A program made the translations under genes and the position numbers. Positions 15,729 to 23,995 of a stretch of DNA of 29,799 nt are shown one piece after another. Where the stretch lies: positions 1-29,799 of the forward strand of contig JBMNTU010000014.1 in NCBI GenBank assembly GCA_050945895.1, in the 5' to 3' direction. Position 1 is the stretch's first letter, and the number at the start of each line of letters is the position of its first letter. The notes beneath the pieces are model-generated. The model searched no databases. It saw only the letters and a list, made by a program, of their open reading frames with translations, and was not told the DNA's origin. The DNA is from JBMNTU01 sp050945895 (GTDB lineage: Bacteria; Bacillota; Clostridia; Christensenellales; Christensenellaceae).

Positions 15729-16928
15729 TTAGTCTTCCAGATAATATTGGTCTGCTACCTCTTTGGGAAGCGTCGAGTTACAGAAGTACGCGTCCGAGTA
15801 ATCCATCCGCACATATTCGTCCAGCGTGTCGTCTGTAATGGTGGGTGTGGGGATATAGTTCTTTTTCAGGATGGGTTCACCCTTAAGCGCCGCCAAAACA
15901 GCGTCCAGTGCTTCAACTCCCTGGTACGTCGGGTCGGATACGGCAATGCTCGTAAACCCTTCGGGCTGCAGTTGTTTCCACAGCTTCAAAAATCCGTTGT
16001 TGTCCTCGCCCGTAACCGGAACAAGCTCGCGGCCGGCTGCCTGGAACGCTTCAATCGCGCCCTGTGCCATTGCACCGCCCTGTGTCCATACACCGTCGAT
16101 ATCGGGGTATGCCGCAAGCGCCTGCTCTGTCGCCTGTTTTCCCTTGTCGTACGCCCAGTCGGCGTCGTATGATGCAAGAATGTTTATTTTTTCGCCGCCA
16201 TCGGGCAGCTCTTCCATTGCTTTTCTAAAACCATCCTGGTTGAGCATATCGGTAGATGTTCCCGCCATGCCGTTGAGCATGATAACGTTGCCTTCACCGC
16301 CCATTTGATTAAAGAGCCATTTTGCAGACTGATAGCCCTGATCCATATAGTTTACACTCACATAGCCGGTATAGGCAGTGGGGTCTTCCACTTCGGCGTT
16401 GATGAGCACAACCGGTATTCCCTGTGCAAGCGCTTGTTTTTGTACAGCACTTGTAGCCGTTGTAGAACCGGGCGATACAAGCAGCCCGTCTATGCCCTTG
16501 GCAATCAGGTCCTGAATATCCGAAACCTGCTTCGCCTGGTCGTCGCCGGCGTCTGTTACATGCAGTGTAATACCCAACTCTTCCGCATGATTTTTCAGTT
16601 CATAGGACATCTGTTGGCGCCACGCATTGGCAATACTGATGTCGGAAAAACCAATGACCGGAGATTTTGAAGTATCTTCCATTTTGAACTCAGTCGTGTC
16701 CACCATTTCTTCTGATGCGTCCCCTTCTGCTGCCTCGGGCGCTTCAGAGGATGCTTCGGGCGCGGGCGCCGCGCTTTCCGATTCTGCCGGAGCTTCGGAA
16801 GACGCTTCCGGTGCTGCCGCTTCCGAGGATGCCGGAGACTCCGCCGGCGTTTTCGGGCTTCCGCATGCTGCCAAAGCAAAAATCATCAGCACACTCAAAA
16901 GTAACGCAAACCATTTTACCTTTTTCAT
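15729..16928 (-). CDS. Sugar-type ABC transporter solute-binding lipoprotein
   Basis: A 399-residue lipoprotein. A signal peptide ends in the lipobox 'ALAACG' with Cys22 as the lipidated residue. Residues about 23-80 are a low-complexity Ala/Ser/Pro/Glu linker, followed by a type I periplasmic-binding-protein domain (Peripla_BP_4 type; 'VIGFSDISIANAWRQQM', 'AKQVSDIQDLIAKGIDGLLV', 'GIPVVLINAEV', 'GVWTQGGAMAQG'). It should deliver ligand to the ATPase/permease complex encoded at 21526-24958, whose operon has no binding protein. The ATG at 16928 is chosen because the alternative at 16943 overlaps its GGAGGA site. First gene of the minus-strand catabolic unit; its promoter carries the same element as the ABC operon. 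Ligand unknown; pentose-, rhamnose- or autoinducer-2-like ligands fit the fold. Confidence 0.88.
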   Translation of the reverse strand: MKKVKWFALLLSVLMIFALAACGSPKTPAESPASSEAAAPEASSEAPAESESAAPAPEASSEAPEAAEGDASEEMVDTTEFKMEDTSKSPVIGFSDISIANAWRQQMSYELKNHAEELGITLHVTDAGDDQAKQVSDIQDLIAKGIDGLLVSPGSTTATSAVQKQALAQGIPVVLINAEVEDPTAYTGYVSVNYMDQGYQSAKWLFNQMGGEGNVIMLNGMAGTSTDMLNQDGFRKAMEELPDGGEKINILASYDADWAYDKGKQATEQALAAYPDIDGVWTQGGAMAQGAIEAFQAAGRELVPVTGEDNNGFLKLWKQLQPEGFTSIAVSDPTYQGVEALDAVLAALKGEPILKKNYIPTPTITDDTLDEYVRMDYSDAYFCNSTLPKEVADQYYLED

Positions 16929-16969
16929 AATTTTTTCCTCCATTTTTTTTGCTTAGTTAAAGCAAGTTC

Positions 16970-17075
16970 ATTATATCGGATTGTTTTTCGATGCAACAGG
17001 CAGATTCTTATCATAAATATTCCGATAGAAACCCTCTTTTCTATTGGATATAGTTTTTTACGATAAATTATCATA
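16970..17075 (-). promoter_or_regulatory. Putative regulated promoter and operators of the binding-protein/catabolic unit
   Basis: On the minus strand a -10 TATAAT lies at 16970-16975 with no good -35. The element TTATGATAAGAATCTGCCT occupies 16998-17016, 22 bases upstream of the -10. The same element with one changed base precedes the ABC operon at an almost identical distance. A partial copy sharing TATGATAA lies at 17068-17075, 60 bp further upstream. The layout (site covering a weak -35) suits an AraC/YesN-type activator, most likely the response regulator encoded at 19755. Confidence 0.6.
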
Positions 17076-17104
17076 CATTTTTAGGTAGACGAAAAACATA
17101 CACT

Positions 17105-17133
17105 TTGCTATATTAATATTGTTCCATTATACA
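17105..17133 (+). promoter_or_regulatory. Putative sigma-A promoter of the sensor operon
   Basis: TTGCTA (17105-17110) and TATACA (17128-17133) are separated by 17 bases. The shared operator does not occur downstream of it, so sensor genes may be expressed constitutively. Unverified. Confidence 0.4.
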
Positions 17134-17345
17134 CGATCATACTGTAAAGGACAGTAGCGGATAATGGAGCGTTGTTGTCGCAGTTTCTCAATGACCGGGC
17201 GCTATCTACTTGTAAAAGCGTGTATAAGGCACACCAGAATACATTTGCGCATGCCCTTCGTTTTATTGTTTTACTGAAACTATTTCAACTTTAGCAGAAA
17301 TCTTTTTACGTGGTCATCAAATAAGCTTTAAGGGAATAATTTTGA

Positions 17346-18314
17346 ATGAAAATCGTTCGAAGCAATATATTTATTTTAATTGCCATAGTGGCCGTGTTTA
17401 TTTTGATTCTATTTGTATGGACGCGGTACTCAACGGTTCCGGACCCACCAGCGCTGCCGGAAAACAGCCTTAGCATAGGCATCATCAGCACGGATGCAGA
17501 AGACGAATGGCGCGCCGCGCTCATCGACCAGGTTTATGCTGCAGGAACAGAAAAAGGCTTCAGTATCATTCGTATTGAAACAGAGCGCACCCAATCTGCC
17601 CAAATCGATGCGATCCGCGCGCTCATCAGCTATAATGTCGAGGTCATTGTGCTTTGCCCTGTTATGGAACGCGGCTGGGATTATGTTATTCAGGAAGCAA
17701 AAGACGGAGGTGTAAAAATCATATCCCTGAACGAAGAAATTTTTACAGGGGAAGACATCACCGACAATGTCATGTATGTTTCATACGACTATACCGCACT
17801 GGGAACCCAAACTGCAAAGGCACTGGCAGATCACCTGGACCGCAATGGAAAAACCGGGCTCAGGGCGGTAGAGCTCCGGGGAACGGTCGGTTCTTCGGTG
17901 TCCGATAAAATCTCGAACGGGTTGCGGACCGCCCTGCAAGATATCGACAATTTTACCATGAACTACATTGCAAACGCAGACAACATGCGCTCCCGGGCAA
18001 AAGAGCTCATTCGTGACCTTTTGCGTTCAGACAGAAGCGAGATAGACGTTATCATAGCGCACAACGACGGCATGGCGCTGGGTGCGCTGGATGCAATCAA
18101 AGGGTTTGGGCTTACTCCCGGCAAAGACATATTGATTGTTGCGTTCGGCGGCGGAGACAGCGTAATGCAGGCATACGAAAACGGGGAGATACTGTGTGTT
18201 GCACAGTGTGATATCCGTCATATCGGGGAACGCGTGATCGACCAATGTATCAACATCAGCAACGAACACCCCATGCCAGGTATTGCATATGGATACAGCG
18301 AGGTCATCATTTAA
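17346..18314 (+). CDS. Membrane-anchored sugar-binding-protein-like sensor (XylFII-type)
   Basis: A 322-residue protein with one N-terminal membrane segment (residues about 8-26) and no lipobox, followed by a type I periplasmic binding domain ('LSIGIISTDAEDEWRAALIDQ', 'QIDAIRALISYNVEVIVLCP', 'IIAHNDGMALGALDAI', 'GKDILIVAFGGGD'). An anchored binding protein encoded directly before a LytS/YesM-type kinase matches the XylFII-LytS architecture of Clostridium beijerinckii, where the binding protein senses xylose and triggers the kinase through their extracytoplasmic parts. I infer it is the ligand sensor, not the transport subunit, which is separately encoded at 15729. AAGGGA lies about 11 bases before the ATG. 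The kinase gene starts 8 bases after its stop. Confidence 0.82.
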   Translation: MKIVRSNIFILIAIVAVFILILFVWTRYSTVPDPPALPENSLSIGIISTDAEDEWRAALIDQVYAAGTEKGFSIIRIETERTQSAQIDAIRALISYNVEVIVLCPVMERGWDYVIQEAKDGGVKIISLNEEIFTGEDITDNVMYVSYDYTALGTQTAKALADHLDRNGKTGLRAVELRGTVGSSVSDKISNGLRTALQDIDNFTMNYIANADNMRSRAKELIRDLLRSDRSEIDVIIAHNDGMALGALDAIKGFGLTPGKDILIVAFGGGDSVMQAYENGEILCVAQCDIRHIGERVIDQCINISNEHPMPGIAYGYSEVII

Positions 18315-18322
18315 GGACGGTT

Positions 18323-19762
18323 ATGAGGGAAGAAAAAGCAAGCATAAAATCCTACCTGAAAAAATCACACATGCTTATCATTATTTTTATGGCTATTCCC
18401 GCCATTGCGCTAAGCATACTGCTTTCTGCCCTAACGCAGCGCTACAACCAATTGATTGGGTACATCGAGCAGGCAAATGAGGTAGTTGAAATCATAGAGC
18501 ACAACCTGGAGCGCGAATTGTGGGATATAGTCGCGGGAAACAAAGCCTTTGAAGACGGTCGGCAATACGAATTTCTGGATACTGTAGACAATATCCTGAC
18601 CGACCTGGTTAAGGTGGACGCGGGCGAAAGCCGCCAGCAATACCTGAAGGGCGCGCTTAAAATGACCGAGACACTCCGGCAATACTGCGACGAGCTACAC
18701 ACACAGATCCTGCGTAACGAGCGGGTCTCCATCAACGAAGAGCTGCTGCGCGAAACACGCAGGCTCACCTCTTCGCTCGAAAGCGTCGTTTCGCAGTATG
18801 TATCCGCAAAAATACGGGATATTGGGCAAATCAACGTAAGTATCATGCAGGCAACGGCAATAAACGGCACCCTCTTGTGCGTATTGGTCGTTTTAATCGT
18901 CATCTTCACCTACCGCAGCTACAAAATTGCTGAAACCGCAATCGAAAAGCCAATTTCTCAGCTCGAAGAGATATCGGTGAAATTTGCCGACGGCGACCTG
19001 ACAGCGCGGTCGCCCGATTCCAGCCTGGAGGAACTGGAGGTTTTAACCGAAAGCCTCAATACAATGGCCTACAAGCTGGATACTTCCATCGAACAGCAGG
19101 TCAACGACCAGAAAAACCTTCGCAAAGCAGAGCTCCGCACACTACAGGAGCAGATTAAGCCGCACTTTTTATACAACACGCTGGGCGCAATTGCGTGGCA
19201 GGCCCAACAGCAAAACCATACGTATGTCATAAACATCACCAACGCCCTCACCAACTTTTTGCGGATTGGGCTAAGCAAGGGAAACGACTGGATTCCTGTC
19301 GAACAGGAAGTAAGCCACATACAAAGCTATTTGCAAATCCAGCACTACCGGTATGGAGACAAGATACGCTACTCCATTGAAGTCGACCCGGCTCTGCGCG
19401 CCTATAAGATGCTAAAGCTTCTTATGCAACCGCTGGTAGAAAATGCGCTGTATCATGGAATAAAGGAAAAGCGCGGCATCGGTGAAATTCTCATCAGCGG
19501 AAAAGACAATATGAACGGAAGCATGACATTCCGGGTTTCGGATAACGGCGTGGGCATGACGGAGGAATTACTTGAAAAGGTGCGAAAATCCATCAAAAAA
19601 GACGAAGGGCTGCGTGACAGTACATATGGCCTGTATAATGTAAACCAACGGATCATTTTATATTACGGCACCGACGGGCTCCACATACAAAGCAAGCATA
19701 TGCAGGGAACAACTGTAGAATTTACAGTGCCCTGCCTTAAAGAGGGGTTAGACCATGTTTAA
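18323..19762 (+). CDS. LytS/YesM-family sensor histidine kinase
   Basis: A 479-residue membrane kinase. TM1 is near residues 17-37 and TM2 near 177-199, enclosing a mostly helical extracytoplasmic domain of about 140 residues. A HAMP-like linker follows (about 200-252), then a His_kinase domain with phospho-acceptor His281 ('EQIKPHFLYNTL'). The ATPase domain has the N box 'QPLVENALYHGI' (Asn374) and G box 'DNGVGM' (407-412). The sensor domain is not Cache-like, which fits signal input from the adjacent anchored binding protein. The start at 18323 (AAGGA upstream) is preferred over 18245, which would overlap the previous gene. Its last 8 bases overlap the response regulator gene, so translation is probably coupled. 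Confidence 0.9.
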   Translation: MREEKASIKSYLKKSHMLIIIFMAIPAIALSILLSALTQRYNQLIGYIEQANEVVEIIEHNLERELWDIVAGNKAFEDGRQYEFLDTVDNILTDLVKVDAGESRQQYLKGALKMTETLRQYCDELHTQILRNERVSINEELLRETRRLTSSLESVVSQYVSAKIRDIGQINVSIMQATAINGTLLCVLVVLIVIFTYRSYKIAETAIEKPISQLEEISVKFADGDLTARSPDSSLEELEVLTESLNTMAYKLDTSIEQQVNDQKNLRKAELRTLQEQIKPHFLYNTLGAIAWQAQQQNHTYVINITNALTNFLRIGLSKGNDWIPVEQEVSHIQSYLQIQHYRYGDKIRYSIEVDPALRAYKMLKLLMQPLVENALYHGIKEKRGIGEILISGKDNMNGSMTFRVSDNGVGMTEELLEKVRKSIKKDEGLRDSTYGLYNVNQRIILYYGTDGLHIQSKHMQGTTVEFTVPCLKEGLDHV

Positions 19763-21338
19763 AGTATTTATTGCAGAAGACGAAGACCGGGTACGGGAAC
19801 AAATCAGGGAAGTACTCGAAAAGGAAGGCAGCCGCTACAACGTTTGCGGCGAAGCGGCAGATGGCGAGCTTGCGCTTCCTATTATACAGGAGCTGGAGCC
19901 GGACATATTGATTACAGATATTTGTATGCCGTTTATGGACGGGCTGAAGCTTTCCTCAATTGTCAAATCTGCCATGCCGTGGGTGCATATCCTTATATTG
20001 AGCGGCTTTGACGAATTTGAATACGCGCAAAAAGCAATCGACATTGGCGTTGCAGGCTATGTGCTAAAGCCTCTGGACAAAACAAAGCTGCTGGCATCAC
20101 TTGAAAAGATCGCCAGCCGTATAGAAGAAGATCGTGCCGAATTTTTGCAGACGCTTTCTAATAAACAGCGGGAAGAACAGGAAAAGAGCCGGATTATCCA
20201 GCACTATTTTTACGAGGTTATTGCAGGAACTGTGGAAGCCTCCGAAATGTATGATCGCGCGGATGAACTGGGCGTCAATATTATTTCGCCCTACTATGTG
20301 CTTTGCCAGGTTCCGCTGGAAGGAAAAAAAGACCACAGCGAAACCCGAAACTTCCTTAAAACCATTGTTGATGATATGGAGGATGTCATCGGCTTCAATT
20401 ATGGCGACTGCTATCTGCTGCTTATTAAAGGCCCCGATCCGGAGCAGACGATAGACCTTGCCTGCAGCGTTGCCCAACAGGTGAAAAATGGTGCACAGCG
20501 CATTCTGCAGGAGCAAATTTCCGTCAACATCGGAAGTCCTATAAACCGGTTCAGCAAAATTTCCGAGTCCTACCGCCAGTTGAAAAAAGGGGCCGATGAG
20601 TTAAATAAGTCGGAAAGCAGCAGTCTGATACGGATAATTGCCCAAAAGGAAGAAAACACCGCACCGCTGGATCTGTCATTATCCGCACCTTTGGCGGAAA
20701 AGCTGCGCCATATGGACACGCAGGATATCGACACCCTTATCGATAACTATCTTGGTATCACAAACGATGCCAAACACGACAGCATACTGTACCGGTACTA
20801 CCTGCTTGTCGACCTGATCGTTACTTCTGTAAGAATGATCCGGGAACTGGGCCTTGAAGACGAAGCCGACGCATTGTCTGAAGAACTGAACAACAATCTC
20901 CGCCTTCTCGAATATTCGGAATCGTACAAAGAAGCCTGCGCTTGCGCGCGCCGCATACTGGAAAAGGTGATGTCCATTAGAGATGCGGGCGGCGGTGTTC
21001 CCCACCACGAAGAAATTAAAAAAGCACGGGAATATATTATGGAAAATTATGCCGACGAAGGCTTGTCTCTTCACACGGTTGCAAAGCATGTAGGGTTTAG
21101 CCCAAACCATTTCAGCACTGTATTTTCGCAGCAGATGGGCGTAACCTTTATAGAATACCTGATCCAGTACCGGATCGAGAGAAGCAAAAAAATGCTTGAA
21201 GATACGGAAATGAAGCTGACCGACATTACATTTAACATCGGCTATAGCGAACCACGCTATTTTAGCTACGTATTTAAAAAATACACAGGGATGTCTCCCC
21301 GTGCATACCGCAAATCGTTCCGGCAAGCAAATGCATAA
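19755..21338 (+). CDS. YesN-type response regulator (REC + AraC HTH)
   Basis: A 527-residue regulator. The N-terminal receiver has acidic residues Glu8/Asp9, phospho-acceptor Asp55 ('DILITDICMPFMDG') and Lys in 'GYVLKPLD'. A middle region of about 290 residues separates it from a C-terminal AraC DNA-binding domain (about 425-527) with both helix-turn-helix units ('LSLHTVAKHVGFSPNHFSTV' and 'KLTDITFNIGYSEPRYFSYV'). It is the cognate partner of the kinase, overlapping it by 8 bases. The best candidate targets are the shared 19-nt elements at 16998-17016 and 21412-21430. Relatives such as YesN activate nearby carbohydrate-uptake genes. Confidence 0.92.
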   Translation: MFKVFIAEDEDRVREQIREVLEKEGSRYNVCGEAADGELALPIIQELEPDILITDICMPFMDGLKLSSIVKSAMPWVHILILSGFDEFEYAQKAIDIGVAGYVLKPLDKTKLLASLEKIASRIEEDRAEFLQTLSNKQREEQEKSRIIQHYFYEVIAGTVEASEMYDRADELGVNIISPYYVLCQVPLEGKKDHSETRNFLKTIVDDMEDVIGFNYGDCYLLLIKGPDPEQTIDLACSVAQQVKNGAQRILQEQISVNIGSPINRFSKISESYRQLKKGADELNKSESSSLIRIIAQKEENTAPLDLSLSAPLAEKLRHMDTQDIDTLIDNYLGITNDAKHDSILYRYYLLVDLIVTSVRMIRELGLEDEADALSEELNNNLRLLEYSESYKEACACARRILEKVMSIRDAGGGVPHHEEIKKAREYIMENYADEGLSLHTVAKHVGFSPNHFSTVFSQQMGVTFIEYLIQYRIERSKKMLEDTEMKLTDITFNIGYSEPRYFSYVFKKYTGMSPRAYRKSFRQANA

Positions 21339-21351
21339 ATGTATGTTTTTT

Positions 21352-21459
21352 TCTCATAAGATTCCGGCACATTTGGGCAATGCGAAAACTGCGCGCCCCA
21401 ATCTCGAATTATTATCATAAGAATCTGCCTATCGCCTGCCGCCACCGTTGGTATAAAAT
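21352..21459 (+). promoter_or_regulatory. Putative regulated promoter and operators of the ABC operon
   Basis: TTATCATAAGAATCTGCCT lies at 21412-21430. It matches 18 of 19 bases of the element before the binding-protein unit, in the same orientation to transcription. TATAAA/TAAAAT at 21452-21459 is the -10 candidate, 21 bases downstream, and no consensus -35 is present. A degenerate copy (TCTCATAAGATTCCGGC, 21352-21368, 13 of 17 bases) lies 61 bp upstream, mirroring the 60-bp offset in the other promoter. Confidence 0.6.
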
Positions 21460-21525
21460 GAGCTTACTGTAAGGAGTGGGCTCTTATTTTTTGCATTATT
21501 TTACAACCGAAAGGAGGCGTTTTGT

Positions 21526-23028
21526 TTGGGCAAGGTCGTGCTTGAAACCAAAGACATCTGCATGTCTTTCTATGATAACAAAGTACTGGATAATGTAAAT
21601 TTTTCCTGCTGTGCAGGTGAAATACATACGCTGGTCGGCGAGAATGGCGCGGGAAAATCTACCCTGATGCGTATTTTGTCCGGCGTGTACCAGGCTACTT
21701 CCGGAGAATTTACAATCAACGGCGAAGTAAAATGCTTCGAAAACACATTGCAGGCCCAGGAAGCAGGCGTTAGTATCATTCACCAGGAATTCAACCTGGT
21801 TCCGCATTTAACCGTCTACGAAAACATGTTTTTGGGTAGGCAGCTTTTGACAAAATCCAAAAAGATTGACATCAAACGCATGCGCCAGCAAACGCTGGAG
21901 CTTTCAAGGAGCATGGAGGTTGATCTGGACCCCGACGCGCTCGTGGTCGACCTGACGGTCGCACAGCAGCAAATGCTCGAAATCATGAAAGCCATTAGCG
22001 CAAATACGCAAATCATCATTATGGACGAACCTACCGCCGCGCTTACACTTGTTGAGGTAGAAGCGCTTTTCCGCATGATACGCAAACTGAAGTCTGAGGG
22101 ACGTACAATTATTTATATATCGCACAGGCTCAACGAGGTTTTTGAAATCTCTGACCGGGTGACCGTCATGAAGGACGGAACCATGGTAGGTACCGACAAC
22201 ATTGAAGACACAACCAAAGATAAGGTTGTCAGTATGATGGTTGGACGGCAGATCGACAATATCTTTCCCGAAAGGGATTTCCCTGTGTTCTCGGAAACCA
22301 TACTCAGTGCAGAGGACCTGGTGCTTAACCGTGGGCAGGAGGGAATTACCTTCGAGCTGAGGCAGGGAGAAATCTTGGGCATCACCGGGCTGGAAGGCCA
22401 GGGCCAGCGCGAATTCATACGGGCGCTTTTTGGGCTGCAAAAGCCCCTGAGCGGGCAGATATGCATGGGAGGCAAGCCGGTTAAAATAGGCACTTCTATG
22501 GATGCCATGAAGCTGGGCATTTCTTTTTTGACCGACGACCGCAAGGTGGAGGGTCTTTTTCTGGATCTTGAAATATATAAAAACGTTTCCCTTCCCATTG
22601 TACGCCGGATTAAAAAACGCGGCTTTATACTGCGGTCTTACGAGAAAAAAGCCACCCAGCCATATATGGAAAGCATGAATATTAAAGCAACTTCCTCCGG
22701 CCAAATCGTAAAAACACTTTCGGGCGGAAACCAGCAAAAAGTACTTCTGGCAAAGTGCCTTTCGAGCAAACCGCGTGTTCTGTTGGTGCACGAGCCCACG
22801 CGCGGCATAGACGTTGCGGCAAAAATCGAGATATACAACCTCCTGAAAAAGCTTTCTAGGGAAGATAACATATCGATCATCATGGTTTCTAGCGACCTTA
22901 TGGAAGTCATCAACGTCAGCGACAGGATACTGGTTATCTATAGCGGCAGGGTGAACGGCATTGTAGAGGGCAAAGACGCGACCGAAGAAGGACTAATGAT
23001 GCTTGCAACAAATGTACAAGAGGGGTAA
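21526..23028 (+). CDS. Sugar-type ABC importer ATPase with two nucleotide-binding domains
   Basis: A 500-residue RbsA/XylG-like ATPase. The first domain has Walker A 'GENGAGKST' (38-46), a degenerate signature 'LTVAQQQ' and Walker B 'IIIMDEPTAA'. The second has a degenerate P loop 'GLEGQGQREF', signature 'LSGGNQQK' (398-405) and 'VLLVHEPTRGID', where His replaces the usual Walker B Asp. Loss of a canonical site in the second domain is common in this family. The start is a TTG, supported by AAAGGAGG 8 bases upstream and no in-frame ATG nearby. Its stop overlaps the next start (TAATG). It powers the permeases that follow; the binding protein is supplied from the divergent unit. Confidence 0.92.
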   Translation: MGKVVLETKDICMSFYDNKVLDNVNFSCCAGEIHTLVGENGAGKSTLMRILSGVYQATSGEFTINGEVKCFENTLQAQEAGVSIIHQEFNLVPHLTVYENMFLGRQLLTKSKKIDIKRMRQQTLELSRSMEVDLDPDALVVDLTVAQQQMLEIMKAISANTQIIIMDEPTAALTLVEVEALFRMIRKLKSEGRTIIYISHRLNEVFEISDRVTVMKDGTMVGTDNIEDTTKDKVVSMMVGRQIDNIFPERDFPVFSETILSAEDLVLNRGQEGITFELRQGEILGITGLEGQGQREFIRALFGLQKPLSGQICMGGKPVKIGTSMDAMKLGISFLTDDRKVEGLFLDLEIYKNVSLPIVRRIKKRGFILRSYEKKATQPYMESMNIKATSSGQIVKTLSGGNQQKVLLAKCLSSKPRVLLVHEPTRGIDVAAKIEIYNLLKKLSREDNISIIMVSSDLMEVINVSDRILVIYSGRVNGIVEGKDATEEGLMMLATNVQEG

Positions 23029-23993
23029 TGGCTGTGGATATAAAACAGGCTTATAGAAAAAACAGCGAGGTTTTCATCGTATACGCAGTACTTGTTGTTG
23101 TACTGATTGTGGGGGGCGTTTCGTCCGAGTACTTTATGACGCTTCCCAATATGGGAAATATATTGGAACAGGCAACGGCGCTTGGCATCGTCTCCATCGG
23201 CCATATGCTTGTTATCATGCTTGCGGGCATAGACCTTTCGACAGGCGCCATCGTCAGCATGTCGACGGCTATTTTATCGGTCACGTTTGTCGATTCGCCC
23301 TGGGGCATCCTCATCGGCATTTTGATCGTGCTGGGCGTCAGCTTTGGGATCGGGCTGTTTAACGGTATCGGCGTAACAAAGCTCCGCTTGCCGCCTTTCA
23401 TTATGACACTTGCAACCTTAAGCATCGTTAACGGCATCGCCCTTAAGGTGCGGCCGTCGCCGGGAGGCTCTGTTCCGCTCGAATTTATGGAGTTTTTGAA
23501 CGGGCGCTTTGGCATCGTTCCGCATGCGATTATACTGTGGGCCGTTATTGCTGTCGTTGTATGGTATGTACTGAAATATAAGCGTTTTGGCAGGGATATT
23601 TACGCCGTTGGCGGCAACGAAAACGCCGCCGAGCTTTCGGGAATATCGGTGCAAAAGACGAAAATCAAAGCATATATTTTGTGCTCTATGCTTGCAGGCG
23701 TGGGCGGCATCTATCTCTCTGCGCGCATGGGAACGGGCGATACATCGCTTGGCAAAATGTTTGGTACGGATTCCATTACCGTATGTGTGCTGGGCGGCGT
23801 AAGCATGTCGGGCGGCAGGGGCAATATTATCGGCCTTTTTGCAGCGACATTTGTGCTGTGTATGCTCAGCAATATACTCAACATGGTAGGCGTTGCGTCC
23901 TACTATCAATACCTTCTTAAGGGAATCATCCTGATTGTGACTGTGCTGATCTTCTCTTTGAAGGATATGAGAAATAAAGAAAGGACGTTCTGA
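23028..23993 (+). CDS. Sugar-type ABC importer permease 1
   Basis: A 321-residue integral membrane protein of the RbsC/BPD_transp_2 family, with about eight to ten membrane segments. Family marks are 'LAGIDLSTGAIVSMSTAI' near residue 65-82, 'AVGGNENAAELSGI' (the EAA-like cytoplasmic loop) and 'LGGVSMSGGRGNIIGLFAAT' near the C-terminus. It overlaps the ATPase stop codon by one base and is followed two bases later by a second permease. Two different permeases imply a heterodimeric channel, as in the rhamnose and autoinducer-2 importers, rather than the single RbsC-type homodimer. Confidence 0.9.
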   Translation: MAVDIKQAYRKNSEVFIVYAVLVVVLIVGGVSSEYFMTLPNMGNILEQATALGIVSIGHMLVIMLAGIDLSTGAIVSMSTAILSVTFVDSPWGILIGILIVLGVSFGIGLFNGIGVTKLRLPPFIMTLATLSIVNGIALKVRPSPGGSVPLEFMEFLNGRFGIVPHAIILWAVIAVVVWYVLKYKRFGRDIYAVGGNENAAELSGISVQKTKIKAYILCSMLAGVGGIYLSARMGTGDTSLGKMFGTDSITVCVLGGVSMSGGRGNIIGLFAATFVLCMLSNILNMVGVASYYQYLLKGIILIVTVLIFSLKDMRNKERTF

Positions 23994-23995
23994 TA

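Larger units (their letters stand above)
16929..17345. other. Divergent control region between binding-protein and sensor operons
   Basis: This 417-bp AT-rich region contains no gene. It holds the regulated promoter and two operator-like sites of the minus-strand unit (16970-17076) and a sigma-A-like promoter for the plus-strand sensor operon (17105-17133). The remaining 17134-17345 would be a leader of about 200 nt with no structure that I recognise. Confidence 0.6.
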
